Of a DNA stretch of 64,000 bases, positions 42,271 to 49,775 are shown one piece after another; position 1 is the stretch's first letter; each line of letters starts with the position of its first letter. The stretch spans positions 41,617 through 105,616 of the forward strand of contig JAZRDM010000033.1 of assembly GCA_045660265.1 (NCBI GenBank). The letters are read 5' to 3'. Under the pieces are notes generated by a model, which had not been told where the DNA came from, made no database searches, and saw only the letters and a program-made list of their open reading frames with translations. This stretch comes from Scatosoma sp045660265 (GTDB lineage Bacteria > Bacillota > Clostridia > Christensenellales > Borkfalkiaceae). Both the position numbers and the translations under genes were made by a program.

Positions 42271-42296
42271 GTACGCCCGAATTACTTCGAGCGTAC
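42271..42296 (-). terminator. Terminator of the HtrA-like gene
   Basis: GTACGC...GCGTAC outer arms (42271-42276 and 42291-42296) with inner CGAA/TTCG pairing. On the minus strand it is followed by TCTTTTTTTG. Confidence 0.8.
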
Positions 42297-42337
42297 CCCC
42301 AACAAAAAAACATAAAAGAGAAATAGTGTGAGCTAAA

Positions 42338-43705
42338 TTAGTTATATACCGTAAAATAGCTTTCGCTATCGTACGTCAACGTTTCCGTTTTTAATTGGCC
42401 GCCGCGTTCAAACGTGATTTGAATACTATCGTTAAAACGCACTGCAAGCAATAAATCGGTTAATAAATATCTGCGATATAATTCGTAGGTAACACCGTTA
42501 ATAGTAATGCTTTTTAAAACGTCGCCTTTTTGCAATTTTCCATACGCGCAGGCGGTTTGTTCTACATCCGCCGCAACTTCTAACTTTTCGATAATTTTTA
42601 AATTGCCTTTTTCGTCATACGCGGCACCCGAATCCGTGATAGCAACTTGAATACCGATCATAGCACGTTTTATAACACCCGCATTATCGATAATATTGTT
42701 TACAACTTGCTTTACGTTATCAATCGGTAACGCATAGCCCATATTTTCTACGTCCGTGTTGACGTTTTTGGCATTGACAATACCGATTAAGTTACCGTAA
42801 GCATCAAATATGCCACCGCCGGAATTGCCATGGTTAACCGCCGCGCTTGTACGCATTACTCTAAAAGAAAGCTTTTGTTGCGAATTATCGAAGGCTTGTA
42901 ATTCGATTTCTTCCGATTTTACAGACAATACTCCGTCTGTTACCGAAAGTCCGTCTCCTTCCGCATTCCCAATGACAATAGTTTTTTCGCCAATGACTAG
43001 TTCTTCACTGCTACCCATTGTCGCTGCTTGCGCAATACTGTTTTTTAATTTTTCGCTACCGCTAATTTTTAAAACCGCAATGTCGTATTCCATAGCGCCG
43101 CCAACATACGTGGCTTGAATACCGTCGCCCTCTTCATCCTTGCCCGTTTCGCCGCTTAAGCCGAAATAATCGCCGTAAGAATACAGCCAAATCAATTGCG
43201 ATATCCCCTCATTTTCCGTAATATTCGCATTGTAAACAACGTGGTAATTGGTTACTAGCGTCGCATTGCCGTTTTCTTTATCTATATCGATAATAACTGC
43301 ACTGCCTGCAGAAACCTCGTAAGTATCTTTTACAACCGTAATCCCTAATTCGTTTGTTACACGCTTCTTGACGGGAAATGCGCAATACGCCGACATAACC
43401 GACGTCATATTTTTTGCAATTGCATCCGTATCATTATCTTCGGGAACGTTTAAATTAAGGTATTCTTTAATAAACTCCTGAAGAGTGCCTTGAAAGCCAG
43501 ACGCTTCATACAATTCTTGTATGGTAATTTTTTCTGCATCCTTTCCGTCCGAACCTTTCAAAGATGCTAAATATTCTTTTTCCGTGCCCTTAAAGCCGTT
43601 TTCAACGGCTAATTCGTAAGCGCTTTTGCCTTGACATGCGGTCATCCCTAAAGCCAAGACGATAGCGGTAAGAACAACCGCTATTTTTTTGAGTATTCCT
43701 TTCAT
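42338..43705 (-). CDS. HtrA/DegP-like trypsin-fold serine protease lipoprotein
   Basis: A 455-residue secreted lipoprotein (lipobox Cys24). Residues 28-82 hold two copies of a short module (ELAVENGFKGTEKEYLASL; ELYEASGFQGTLQEFIKEY) known from Firmicutes surface and collagen-like proteins. The protease domain has the full catalytic triad: His155 (TNYHVV), Asp208 (YDIAVLK) and Ser295 (GNSGGGIF). A C-terminal PDZ-like domain follows (LQKGDVLKSITING). It presumably handles extracytoplasmic protein quality control. Monocistronic. Confidence 0.9.
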   Translation of the reverse strand: MKGILKKIAVVLTAIVLALGMTACQGKSAYELAVENGFKGTEKEYLASLKGSDGKDAEKITIQELYEASGFQGTLQEFIKEYLNLNVPEDNDTDAIAKNMTSVMSAYCAFPVKKRVTNELGITVVKDTYEVSAGSAVIIDIDKENGNATLVTNYHVVYNANITENEGISQLIWLYSYGDYFGLSGETGKDEEGDGIQATYVGGAMEYDIAVLKISGSEKLKNSIAQAATMGSSEELVIGEKTIVIGNAEGDGLSVTDGVLSVKSEEIELQAFDNSQQKLSFRVMRTSAAVNHGNSGGGIFDAYGNLIGIVNAKNVNTDVENMGYALPIDNVKQVVNNIIDNAGVIKRAMIGIQVAITDSGAAYDEKGNLKIIEKLEVAADVEQTACAYGKLQKGDVLKSITINGVTYELYRRYLLTDLLLAVRFNDSIQITFERGGQLKTETLTYDSESYFTVYN

Positions 43706-43819
43706 ATCCGTACTCGTTTCCTTGTTCTATTAAACAAAATTACTTAGATATTACCATTATATCCATTATTTTCGTTCAATACTTAAAAATTATTTGAAAA
43801 CTACGTGAATTGTAGTTAT

Positions 43820-44404
43820 TTATAAACATTCCAACTCGTCTAACGTTACGTTAAAGGATGGAATGAAATGTTTAAAGAAATATTCCACTTCGGGCATATT
43901 GCGAGAATGGAGATCTTCTTCGATACTCTTTTTTGCTTTACTAAATTCTTTATTCCCCAAGCGCATTTCTTCTAAACATTTGATATACGCTGCCAAACGG
44001 TCAGCTGCTTTTACAAGTTTATATTCTTCCGTTTCTTCGTCCGCCAACACGTAAGGTGCCATTTCTTCCTGCATAGCTTGGGGCAGCATACCCATAATCT
44101 TTTCGCAAGCGCTGCGCTCTAATTCTTTATATGCGCCGTGAATACTGCGGTTGTAATACTTGATAGGTGTAGGCAAATCCCCCGTCATAACTTCGCTAGT
44201 TTCGTGATACATAGCGTACAACACCGTTTTTGCCACGTCTACGTTGCCGTTAAAATTTTTGTTGTGGATAATCGCTAAAGCGTGTGCAATCACCGCAACG
44301 CTTTGGGAATGTTCCATAATGTTTTCTTCGCGAACGCTGCGCATAAGCTGCCAGCGCTTGATATATTTCATTCTATCTAAATACGCGTAAAAATCGTAAC
44401 GCAT
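43820..44404 (-). CDS. HD-domain 5'-nucleotidase (YfbR-like)
   Basis: A 194-residue metal-dependent phosphohydrolase. HD residues are visible in order: the first His in MEHSQSVA (about 31-38), the His of YHETSEVMTGDLPTPIKY in part (about 67-84, including the D-x-P-T-P-I-K-Y signature of the YfbR group) and the Asp in KAADRLAAY. It is predicted to dephosphorylate 5'-deoxyribonucleotides. It is divergent from the thiT riboswitch unit, with 28 bases between its ATG and the thiT -35 box. Confidence 0.9.
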   Translation of the reverse strand: MRYDFYAYLDRMKYIKRWQLMRSVREENIMEHSQSVAVIAHALAIIHNKNFNGNVDVAKTVLYAMYHETSEVMTGDLPTPIKYYNRSIHGAYKELERSACEKIMGMLPQAMQEEMAPYVLADEETEEYKLVKAADRLAAYIKCLEEMRLGNKEFSKAKKSIEEDLHSRNMPEVEYFFKHFIPSFNVTLDELECL

Positions 44405-44432
44405 AATTTTTTTCCTTTTTTTATAAAATGTA

Positions 44433-44461
44433 TTGACAAATAAAATTTAGCCGTGTATAAT
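44433..44461 (+). promoter_or_regulatory. Consensus promoter of the thiT unit
   Basis: TTGACA (44433-44438), 17 bases ending in TG-T, TATAAT (44456-44461), immediately upstream of the TPP riboswitch. Confidence 0.85.
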
Positions 44462-44478
44462 AAGTACACAAAATTAAA

Positions 44479-44556
44479 TCCGTCGTGGGTGCCGTTAAGG
44501 CTGAGATTATACCATTTGAATCGGCAAGGTAATACTTGAGCGAGAGATTGACGAAC
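44479..44556 (+). ncRNA. TPP riboswitch
   Basis: The conserved CTGAGAT (44501-44507), TTTGAATCGG and AAGGTAATAC...GCGAGAGATTG blocks match the thi-box aptamer. P1 can form from CGTC (44481) and GACG (44550). It precedes a terminator hairpin and the thiT thiamine transporter gene, the expected target: TPP binding should favour termination. Confidence 0.9.
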
Positions 44557-44587
44557 GCTTTTTGCGTATGTCTTAAGGATATTTCTA

Positions 44588-44623
44588 CCCGTTTGACGTT
44601 TTGTTCAAGCGGGTTTTCTTTTT
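44588..44623 (+). terminator. Riboswitch-controlled terminator before thiT
   Basis: CCCGTTTGA (44588-44596) pairs with TCAAGCGGG (44605-44613), then TTTTCTTTTT. It is the expression platform of the TPP riboswitch. Confidence 0.8.
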
Positions 44624-44652
44624 AAAATCATACGGCGGAATAGGAGGTTTTT

Positions 44653-45357
44653 ATGTTTCTTTTTTCACTTTTATCCGCGAGTGATGATATAACTCAAATG
44701 GTTACCATCATATCCGCCGCAGCTTGTGTATTACTGCTTGCTGTTATCGCCTTACTTTGTTTAAAAAATAAAAAGGCGGGGGGCAGGTACGAAACGAAGC
44801 ACATTGCCTTTGCAGGCGTTACACTCGCTTCATCCTTCGTTTTATCTTACCTAAAGGTATCGCCCGTACTATACGGCGGATCGATTACCCTGGCTTCTTT
44901 TGTCCCTTTACTGCTGTATACGTATATTTACGGCGCGAGCGAGGGATTGTTGGTCGGGTTAATTTTTGGGCTTTTGAATTTTATCTCTGGCCCGTATATT
45001 TTAACGCCTATGACCTTTATTTTGGATTATTTGCTAGCCTTTGCTTCCATCGCCGTTATCGGATTTTTTGGCAAAGGAAAGCTTGCGGACAAATCGCCCG
45101 TGCTTGCGTTTACACTCGGCTGCATTGCCGTTTATGCGACACGGTTTTTATTCCACTTATTTTCTGGGTTTATTTACTTTTCTCAAGGCGCAATTTGGGT
45201 GGATTTTCCCGCATGGGCTGTTTCCAACGCGTTTATCTACTCGTTTATCTATCAATGCATTTATCTTCCCGCCGACTGTTTTATCGCTTGCGCCGTTGGC
45301 GCGCTACTTGTAAAAACAGGCATTTTACAACGATTAGAATATAGCATCAAAAAGTAA
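44653..45357 (+). CDS. thiT: Thiamine ECF transporter substrate-binding subunit ThiT
   Basis: A 234-residue integral membrane S-component. Helices fill residues 50-230. ThiT-type features include the GGSITLASFVPLLLYTY segment, GLIFGLLNF, the conserved LDYLLAF and ATRFLFHLFSGFIYF regions that line the thiamine pocket. An additional N-terminal helix (about 12-38) precedes the usual core (about 190 residues). It works with a shared ECF module not present here. AGGAGG precedes the ATG, and the TPP riboswitch upstream confirms the substrate. Confidence 0.95.
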   Translation: MFLFSLLSASDDITQMVTIISAAACVLLLAVIALLCLKNKKAGGRYETKHIAFAGVTLASSFVLSYLKVSPVLYGGSITLASFVPLLLYTYIYGASEGLLVGLIFGLLNFISGPYILTPMTFILDYLLAFASIAVIGFFGKGKLADKSPVLAFTLGCIAVYATRFLFHLFSGFIYFSQGAIWVDFPAWAVSNAFIYSFIYQCIYLPADCFIACAVGALLVKTGILQRLEYSIKK

Positions 45358-45405
45358 AATTTGTAAATTTTCCCAAAAACTTATATAGCCTTTAAGCTAA
45401 AATCC

Positions 45406-45440
45406 CCCTACCGTGTACGCGTTGAAACGTTACGGTAGGG
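45406..45440. terminator. Bidirectional terminator between thiT and rimM
   Basis: CCCTACCGT (45406-45414) pairs with ACGGTAGGG (45432-45440), followed by TTATTTTTTC on plus and a T-rich run on minus. Confidence 0.85.
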
Positions 45441-45452
45441 TTATTTTTTCTT

Positions 45453-45953
45453 TTAATATACAGCCACTTCCGCAAAACGTTTTTTATCAACGGTAATTTT
45501 ACCATTGGCAATATCTACGGAAAGCACTACGCCTTTCACTGCAGGGAAAAGAATTTCTTTCCCGTCTTTTTCAAGGGTGTACACGTCGGTTGCAAGGTTG
45601 GTGATATTTTTCACCGTACCTAACAATTCCCCTTCTTCCGTTTCACAGCGGAGTCCAAGTATATCAATAATGTAATATTGTCCTTCGTTGAGTTCGGGAG
45701 CATCCTCACGGTTGCCTTCGATTTTTTTACCGCGGAAAAGTTCCGCTGCGTTACGATCGGGAATGCCGCGCAAACCGATATATGCCGCACCGTCGGCACC
45801 TACTCTAAAGGAAAGAATTTTGTAAGGAAGATTTTCAATATATACCGTCCCAAACGCTTTGATATCTTCGGGAAAATCGGTAAAAGCTTTTACTTTAAGC
45901 TCACCCCGAATACCTTGGGGCTTTAACACTTCGCCTATAAGCAAACGTTTCAT
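45453..45953 (-). CDS. rimM: Ribosome maturation factor RimM
   Basis: A 166-residue 16S rRNA processing factor that assists 30S head assembly near S19. It has the N-terminal LLIGEVLKPQGIRGELKV motif in part and a C-terminal PRC-barrel (YYIIDILGLRCETEEGELLG; LFPAVKGVVLSVD). The start at 45953 is set by AAGGAGAAGAAA; the frame to 46004 lacks a site. Last gene of the ylxM-ffh-rpsP-khpA-rimM operon; trmD and rplS, often next, are absent here (rplS is at 36226). Confidence 0.94.
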   Translation of the reverse strand: MKRLLIGEVLKPQGIRGELKVKAFTDFPEDIKAFGTVYIENLPYKILSFRVGADGAAYIGLRGIPDRNAAELFRGKKIEGNREDAPELNEGQYYIIDILGLRCETEEGELLGTVKNITNLATDVYTLEKDGKEILFPAVKGVVLSVDIANGKITVDKKRFAEVAVY

Positions 45954-46018
45954 TTTCTTCTCCTTATTTAGCAAAACTGCATTCAACGCAACCCTGCCTA
46001 TCACCTTTTTGCAAAAAC

Positions 46019-46294
46019 TTAAATATCTGCTTCGTCCGTTTCTACGTCGATTGCACTACCGCCTTTTTCGCGGATTTCAATAACGTATCTCTTCGAATGC
46101 GAAGGCGTTGCTGCGCGAACGATACTGCGAAGCGCTTTTGCAATTTTACCTTGTTTACCGATTACTTTACCCATATCCGAAGCGGGAAGAGTGATAATTA
46201 CTTCAATCACTCTCTCCTTTTCGTTTACGGTATATTCGACGTTTTCTTTGTCTTCGGCAAACTGATTGACAACGTATTTAATTAAATCCAACAT
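46019..46294 (-). CDS. khpA: KH-domain RNA-binding protein KhpA
   Basis: A 91-residue single KH domain (type II) with the GKVIGKQGKIAKALRSIV RNA-binding loop and IEIREKG strand. KhpA with KhpB/Jag affects cell-division and RNA regulation in Gram-positives. It lies between rpsP and rimM, its conserved location. The C-terminus is about 10 residues longer than the usual 75-80, with an acidic end. GGAGAAATAAAT precedes the ATG. Confidence 0.93.
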   Translation of the reverse strand: MLDLIKYVVNQFAEDKENVEYTVNEKERVIEVIITLPASDMGKVIGKQGKIAKALRSIVRAATPSHSKRYVIEIREKGGSAIDVETDEADI

Positions 46295-46344
46295 ATTTAT
46301 TTCTCCAAAAATATTCTTTGGCTTAACCGATTAAGCGAAAAGAA

Positions 46345-46638
46345 TTATTTGTTGGACTTTTTGCCTTTCGTCTTGGGTGCGCTGAGTTTTGCAGGTTTTT
46401 CCATTGCGCCCGTTTGGATAAGAAGGCTTCTAACCGTTTCGGTAGGTTGAGCACCCTTTGCAATCCATGCTTTTGCAAGTTCTACGTTGATATCAAGACC
46501 AACGGGGTTGCTCGTAGGGCTGTAGTGGCCGATACAGTCGATATATTCGCCCGTCATTGCCTTTCTGCTGTCAGCTACTACTACACGGTAGATAGGGTTC
46601 TTCTTGTCGCCCATTCTGAAAAGTCTCATTTTAACCAT
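46345..46638 (-). CDS. rpsP: 30S ribosomal protein S16
   Basis: A 97-residue protein with the family start MVKMRLFRMGDKKNPIYRVV in part, ADSRKAMTGEYIDCIGHY, and the C-terminal Lys-rich tail. It stabilises the 30S body. The start at 46638 follows TTTGGAGGTATTTATT; the upstream codons to 46653 overlap this site. Between ffh and khpA in the usual order. Confidence 0.97.
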   Translation of the reverse strand: MVKMRLFRMGDKKNPIYRVVVADSRKAMTGEYIDCIGHYSPTSNPVGLDINVELAKAWIAKGAQPTETVRSLLIQTGAMEKPAKLSAPKTKGKKSNK

Positions 46639-46709
46639 AATAAATACCTCCAAAGTATCTTAAAAATTTTTTTCTTATTTTTTTCGGGTTGCCCCGTTTT
46701 TAACATTTT

Positions 46710-47147
46710 TTAAAAAGGTAAGCGGAATTTTCCTTTGCCGCCCTTAAGTTGCTTCATAATCATCTTCGTCTGCTCGAACTGCTTCAGAAGTTGATTGATT
46801 TCCTGCACGCTTGTACCCGAACCAGCCGCAATTCTGCGTTTTCTCTTGCTGTCGATAATGGACGGATTTTCACGCTCTGCCATTGTCATTGACAAAATGA
46901 TTGCTTTGGTATGTTCGATTTTCTTTTCGTCCACGCTTGCGTCGTTTAATTTTAACTTACCTGCGCCAGGGAGCATGGAAAGCATTGCTTGCGCACCGCC
47001 CATCTTTTTCATCATGGCGAACTGCTCGAGATAATCGTTTAACGTGAAGGAATTTTCCTTCATTTTTTGCTGCATTTTTCTAGCGTCTTCTTCGGTGATG
47101 GCCTGCTGTGCTTTTTCAATTAACGAAAGCACGTCGCCCATGCCCAA
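46710..47147 (-). CDS. ffh: Signal recognition particle protein Ffh, M-domain part (after an in-frame TAG)
   Basis: The complete M domain of SRP54/Ffh, 145 residues from a TTG at 47147 (an ATG follows at 47141). It has the methionine-rich signal-binding helices (QFAMMKKMGGAQAMLSMLPG) and the SRP RNA-binding motif (SKRKRRIAAGSGTSVQEIN). It is in the same frame as the NG part 47154-48029. Only TAG-AGA-ATT separate that part from this one, in the place of the linker R-M-A-[S/G]-R-I-L-G-M-G-D. No strong ribosome binding site precedes the TTG or ATG, so independent translation is uncertain; full-length Ffh would be 439 residues. Confidence 0.9.
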   Translation of the reverse strand: MGMGDVLSLIEKAQQAITEEDARKMQQKMKENSFTLNDYLEQFAMMKKMGGAQAMLSMLPGAGKLKLNDASVDEKKIEHTKAIILSMTMAERENPSIIDSKRKRRIAAGSGTSVQEINQLLKQFEQTKMIMKQLKGGKGKFRLPF

Positions 47148-47153
47148 AATTCT

Positions 47154-48029
47154 CTACGCCATTCTATCAGGGTAGAAAGGCTCTAAATCGGTTAATTTTT
47201 CGCCTACACCGATAAATTTAATAGGCTTACCCGTTACCGCTTTGATGGAAAGGCATGCACCGCCGCGCGTATCACCGTCAAGCTTAGTTAAAATTACGCC
47301 CGTGATTTCCAAACGCTCGTTAAACGTTTGCGCTACGTTTACCGCTTCTTGCCCTGTCATTGCGTCAACGACAAGTAAGGTTTCGGTTACTTCTACTTCC
47401 TTTTTGATATTTTCCAGCTCTTGCATCAAGGTTTCATCAATCTGCAAACGCCCTGCCGTATCCAAAACTACGGTATCGTAATTCATAGAGCGCGCATACT
47501 CGATTGCCTGCTTCGCCGTTTTTACCGGGCTTTGCGTGCCTTTCTCGAACACTTCCGTCTGCGCGTTTTTCCCTACGACTTGCAACTGCGTGATTGCCGC
47601 CGGGCGATAAATATCCCCTGCTACAAGCAACGGGCGTTTCCCTTGCTTTTTGAGCTGTAACGCCAGCTTACCGCAAAGGGTCGTTTTCCCCGCGCCTTGC
47701 AAACCGCACATCATAATTACGGTAGGAAGCTTGGGCGAAACTTCGATTTTCGCGTTTTTAGAACCCATCAAATTGATAAGCTCTTCATTGACGATTTTAA
47801 TAACTTGCTGCGCAGGGTTGAGCGAAGATAAAATTTCCTGCCCGACCGCTTTTTCGGAAACGTCCGCAATAAATTGCTTGGCAACCTTTAAGTTGACGTC
47901 TGCTTCCAACAAAGCCACGCGCACTTCGCGCATTGCTGTACGAATTTCTAATTCCGTCAATTTTCCACGCTTGGTAAGCTTTGAAAATATGTGATTTAAT
48001 CTTTCGGATAACGAATCAAATAAAGCCAT
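47154..48029 (-). CDS. ffh: Signal recognition particle protein Ffh, NG GTPase part (ends at an in-frame TAG)
   Basis: Residues 1-291 of Ffh: the N domain helical bundle (residues 1-100) and the G domain with G1 GLQGAGKTT, DTAGRLQID (G3), TKLDGDTRGG (G4) and the closing FIGVGEKLTDLEPFYPDRMA. Codon 292 (47156-47154) is TAG where relatives have Ser, Ala or Gly. The following codons continue the family sequence RILGMGDVLSLIE without frameshift. It targets signal-peptide proteins to the membrane with FtsY. Either a point mutation/sequence error (for example TCG to TAG), a split gene or stop readthrough explains it. TAAGGAGTGCG precedes the ATG. Confidence 0.93.
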   Translation of the reverse strand: MALFDSLSERLNHIFSKLTKRGKLTELEIRTAMREVRVALLEADVNLKVAKQFIADVSEKAVGQEILSSLNPAQQVIKIVNEELINLMGSKNAKIEVSPKLPTVIMMCGLQGAGKTTLCGKLALQLKKQGKRPLLVAGDIYRPAAITQLQVVGKNAQTEVFEKGTQSPVKTAKQAIEYARSMNYDTVVLDTAGRLQIDETLMQELENIKKEVEVTETLLVVDAMTGQEAVNVAQTFNERLEITGVILTKLDGDTRGGACLSIKAVTGKPIKFIGVGEKLTDLEPFYPDRMA

Positions 48030-48037
48030 CGCACTCC

Positions 48038-48421
48038 TTATTCTTCACGAATAACCTCTACGTTGTGTTCAGTCAACACGCTTGAAAGCGTTTGTTCCAG
48101 CTCGCTAACGGCAGAGATTTCGGAATTTTCTTGTTTTTGTTTGCATATCCAGCGGTTTACCGCCGTCATGTACGCGGAAAAGGCTGCGTCGCCTTTTTCC
48201 AAAAGCTGTCTTATCGCAAGCTTTTTATCATATTCTTCAAGTTGCTTGCGGCATTTGTGTAAACAGTCGGAAACGCTTTGACGAGATACACCTTTTTGCT
48301 CGGCAATTTCCGCAAGCGACAAATCGTAATTAAAATACAAATCCGTTACTTCGCGTTGGTTTTCCGTCAACAAAGGCGAATATAAATCCCAAAGCTGAAG
48401 AAACAGCAAATCGTCTTTCAT
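48038..48421 (-). CDS. ylxM: YlxM/UPF0122 DNA-binding protein
   Basis: A 127-residue sigma-70 region 4-like helix-turn-helix protein: LTENQREVTDLYFNYDLSLAEIAEQ in part, then GVSRQSVSDCLHKC recognition helix. It is encoded next to ffh in nearly all Firmicutes and is thought to link to SRP. The start MKDDLLFLQL at 48421 follows AAGGAGGAAGGGACA. The C-terminal 50 residues are longer than in Bacillus YlxM and coiled-coil like. ffh follows after 8 bases. Confidence 0.93.
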   Translation of the reverse strand: MKDDLLFLQLWDLYSPLLTENQREVTDLYFNYDLSLAEIAEQKGVSRQSVSDCLHKCRKQLEEYDKKLAIRQLLEKGDAAFSAYMTAVNRWICKQKQENSEISAVSELEQTLSSVLTEHNVEVIREE

Positions 48422-48449
48422 TGTCCCTTCCTCCTTGTTTCCGTTGTCT

Positions 48450-48478
48450 ATTATACTCCAAAATAAAATAGCTGTCAA
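48450..48478 (-). promoter_or_regulatory. Consensus promoter of the ylxM-ffh operon, overlapping a terminator arm
   Basis: TTGACA (48478-48473), 17 bases, TATAAT (48455-48450), 29 bases before the ylxM ATG. The -35 box is part of the 3' arm of the rseP terminator hairpin. Confidence 0.8.
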
Positions 48479-48496
48479 GCATTTTTACTTGACAGC
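48471..48496 (-). terminator. rseP terminator
   Basis: GCTGTCAAG (48471-48479) pairs with CTTGACAGC (48488-48496); on the minus strand TATTTTATTTT follows. It ends the rpsB-to-rseP run. Confidence 0.8.
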
Positions 48497-48506
48497 CGAA
48501 AATTTT

Positions 48507-49751
48507 TTAAAATAAATGCAGCAAATCTACTAAAATAGCAAACCCGAACAAGACGATAATGCCTACGAGATGAATAATAGCTTCTATCTTGCGGTTAACG
48601 GGCTTTTTGCGAATCCATTCGATTAGACAGAAAATGACTTTACAGCCGTCGAGCGCAGGGATAGGCAAAAGATTAAATACCGCCAAATTAACGCCGATAA
48701 ACGCCGCGATATTTAAGAAAGAAAGCAAACCGCTGCTTGCCGCTTCCGCGGTTACGCTAATCGTTGTAACGGGACCACCCATGGATTCTAAACCCATTTT
48801 TCCCGTTAATAATTCACCCAGCGAGCGCAATACCACGCCACCGATTTTCACCGAATACGCTGCCGCTTTGCCGACACTGGTAAAGAAGTCTTGTGCAACC
48901 ACCTCGCTGTGCATTGCATGCAAGCCAAGCGCGGTTAGCAACGTGTTTGTGTCCGACATATTGACAAAATTTGCGTCCGCCTGCAAGGTGATTGTAATCG
49001 TTTGGCTTTTCCCGCCGCGGAAAACGGTAACAAATACCTGTTCGCCTGCCTGCCTACCGCTTAACACGTCCATGTAATCGGTAATCATATACATATCTTT
49101 GCCTTCGATTTTTTCTACCACGTCGCCCACTTCAAACCCGCTGACGATAGGCACCGCAACCGTTTCCCCTTGGGGTACGTAATCGACTACTTTATACAAA
49201 GGCTGACCTACTCCTGCAAACATAATAATCAGCAACAAAAGCGCTAATAAATAGTTCATGGTTGCACCCGCGATTAAAACAATGATGCGTTTCCAAGGCG
49301 CTTGGTCGTTAAAGCGTTCCCCCTTAGGCTCGGGATATTCTTCCGCCGTATCTTCTTTGGACAGCGTTTCCGAAGCGTTGTCTTCGTTATTCAACTCGGA
49401 CATGGGTGGTTTATTTTCAAAATCTTCAAACGGTTGGACTTGCGGTTGCGCGGGATTTTCTTGTTGCTCGTCGTACAATTCGTCTTCGCCGTCGAACGCG
49501 CAGTAACCGCCAAGCGGGATAACGCGCAACGCAAAAAGCTCGCCCGTTTTTTTACTGCGTTTTTTAAAGAGCGCAGGCCCAAAGCCGATAGAAAACTCGT
49601 TTATTTTAAAATTTAAAATTTTTCCTGCAACGTAATGGCCGAACTCGTGTATCGTAACCATTGCCAGCAAGATGACGATGGCAAGCAAAATGCCGCCGAT
49701 ACTCTTCATCACGCCTGCAAAGTCGTTGTTTAATAACCCAAATAATTGCAA
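48507..49751 (-). CDS. rseP: Site-2 protease RseP/RasP (M50 zinc metalloprotease)
   Basis: A 414-residue intramembrane protease that cuts anti-sigma factors and signal-peptide remnants. The zinc site HEFGH is at residues 35-39 and the third ligand region is NLLPIPALDGCKVIF. A PDZ domain lies between (about 190-270). Between the first helix and the second membrane segment an acidic Glu/Gln/Pro-rich insert of about 50 residues (about 95-145) is present. The start is a TTG at 49751 with AGAGG upstream; an ATG at 49709 would remove 14 residues. Confidence 0.93.
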   Translation of the reverse strand: MQLFGLLNNDFAGVMKSIGGILLAIVILLAMVTIHEFGHYVAGKILNFKINEFSIGFGPALFKKRSKKTGELFALRVIPLGGYCAFDGEDELYDEQQENPAQPQVQPFEDFENKPPMSELNNEDNASETLSKEDTAEEYPEPKGERFNDQAPWKRIIVLIAGATMNYLLALLLLIIMFAGVGQPLYKVVDYVPQGETVAVPIVSGFEVGDVVEKIEGKDMYMITDYMDVLSGRQAGEQVFVTVFRGGKSQTITITLQADANFVNMSDTNTLLTALGLHAMHSEVVAQDFFTSVGKAAAYSVKIGGVVLRSLGELLTGKMGLESMGGPVTTISVTAEAASSGLLSFLNIAAFIGVNLAVFNLLPIPALDGCKVIFCLIEWIRKKPVNRKIEAIIHLVGIIVLFGFAILVDLLHLF

Positions 49752-49775
49752 ATTGCTTTTCCTCTCTTTTTATTG

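Noticed and set aside
47154..47156. Genome-wide reassignment of TAG as an explanation for the ffh break
   Set aside because: The cls gene needs TAG as stop at 18188; reading through would fuse it in frame across a terminator to clpB. Only one conserved gene shows an in-frame TAG.
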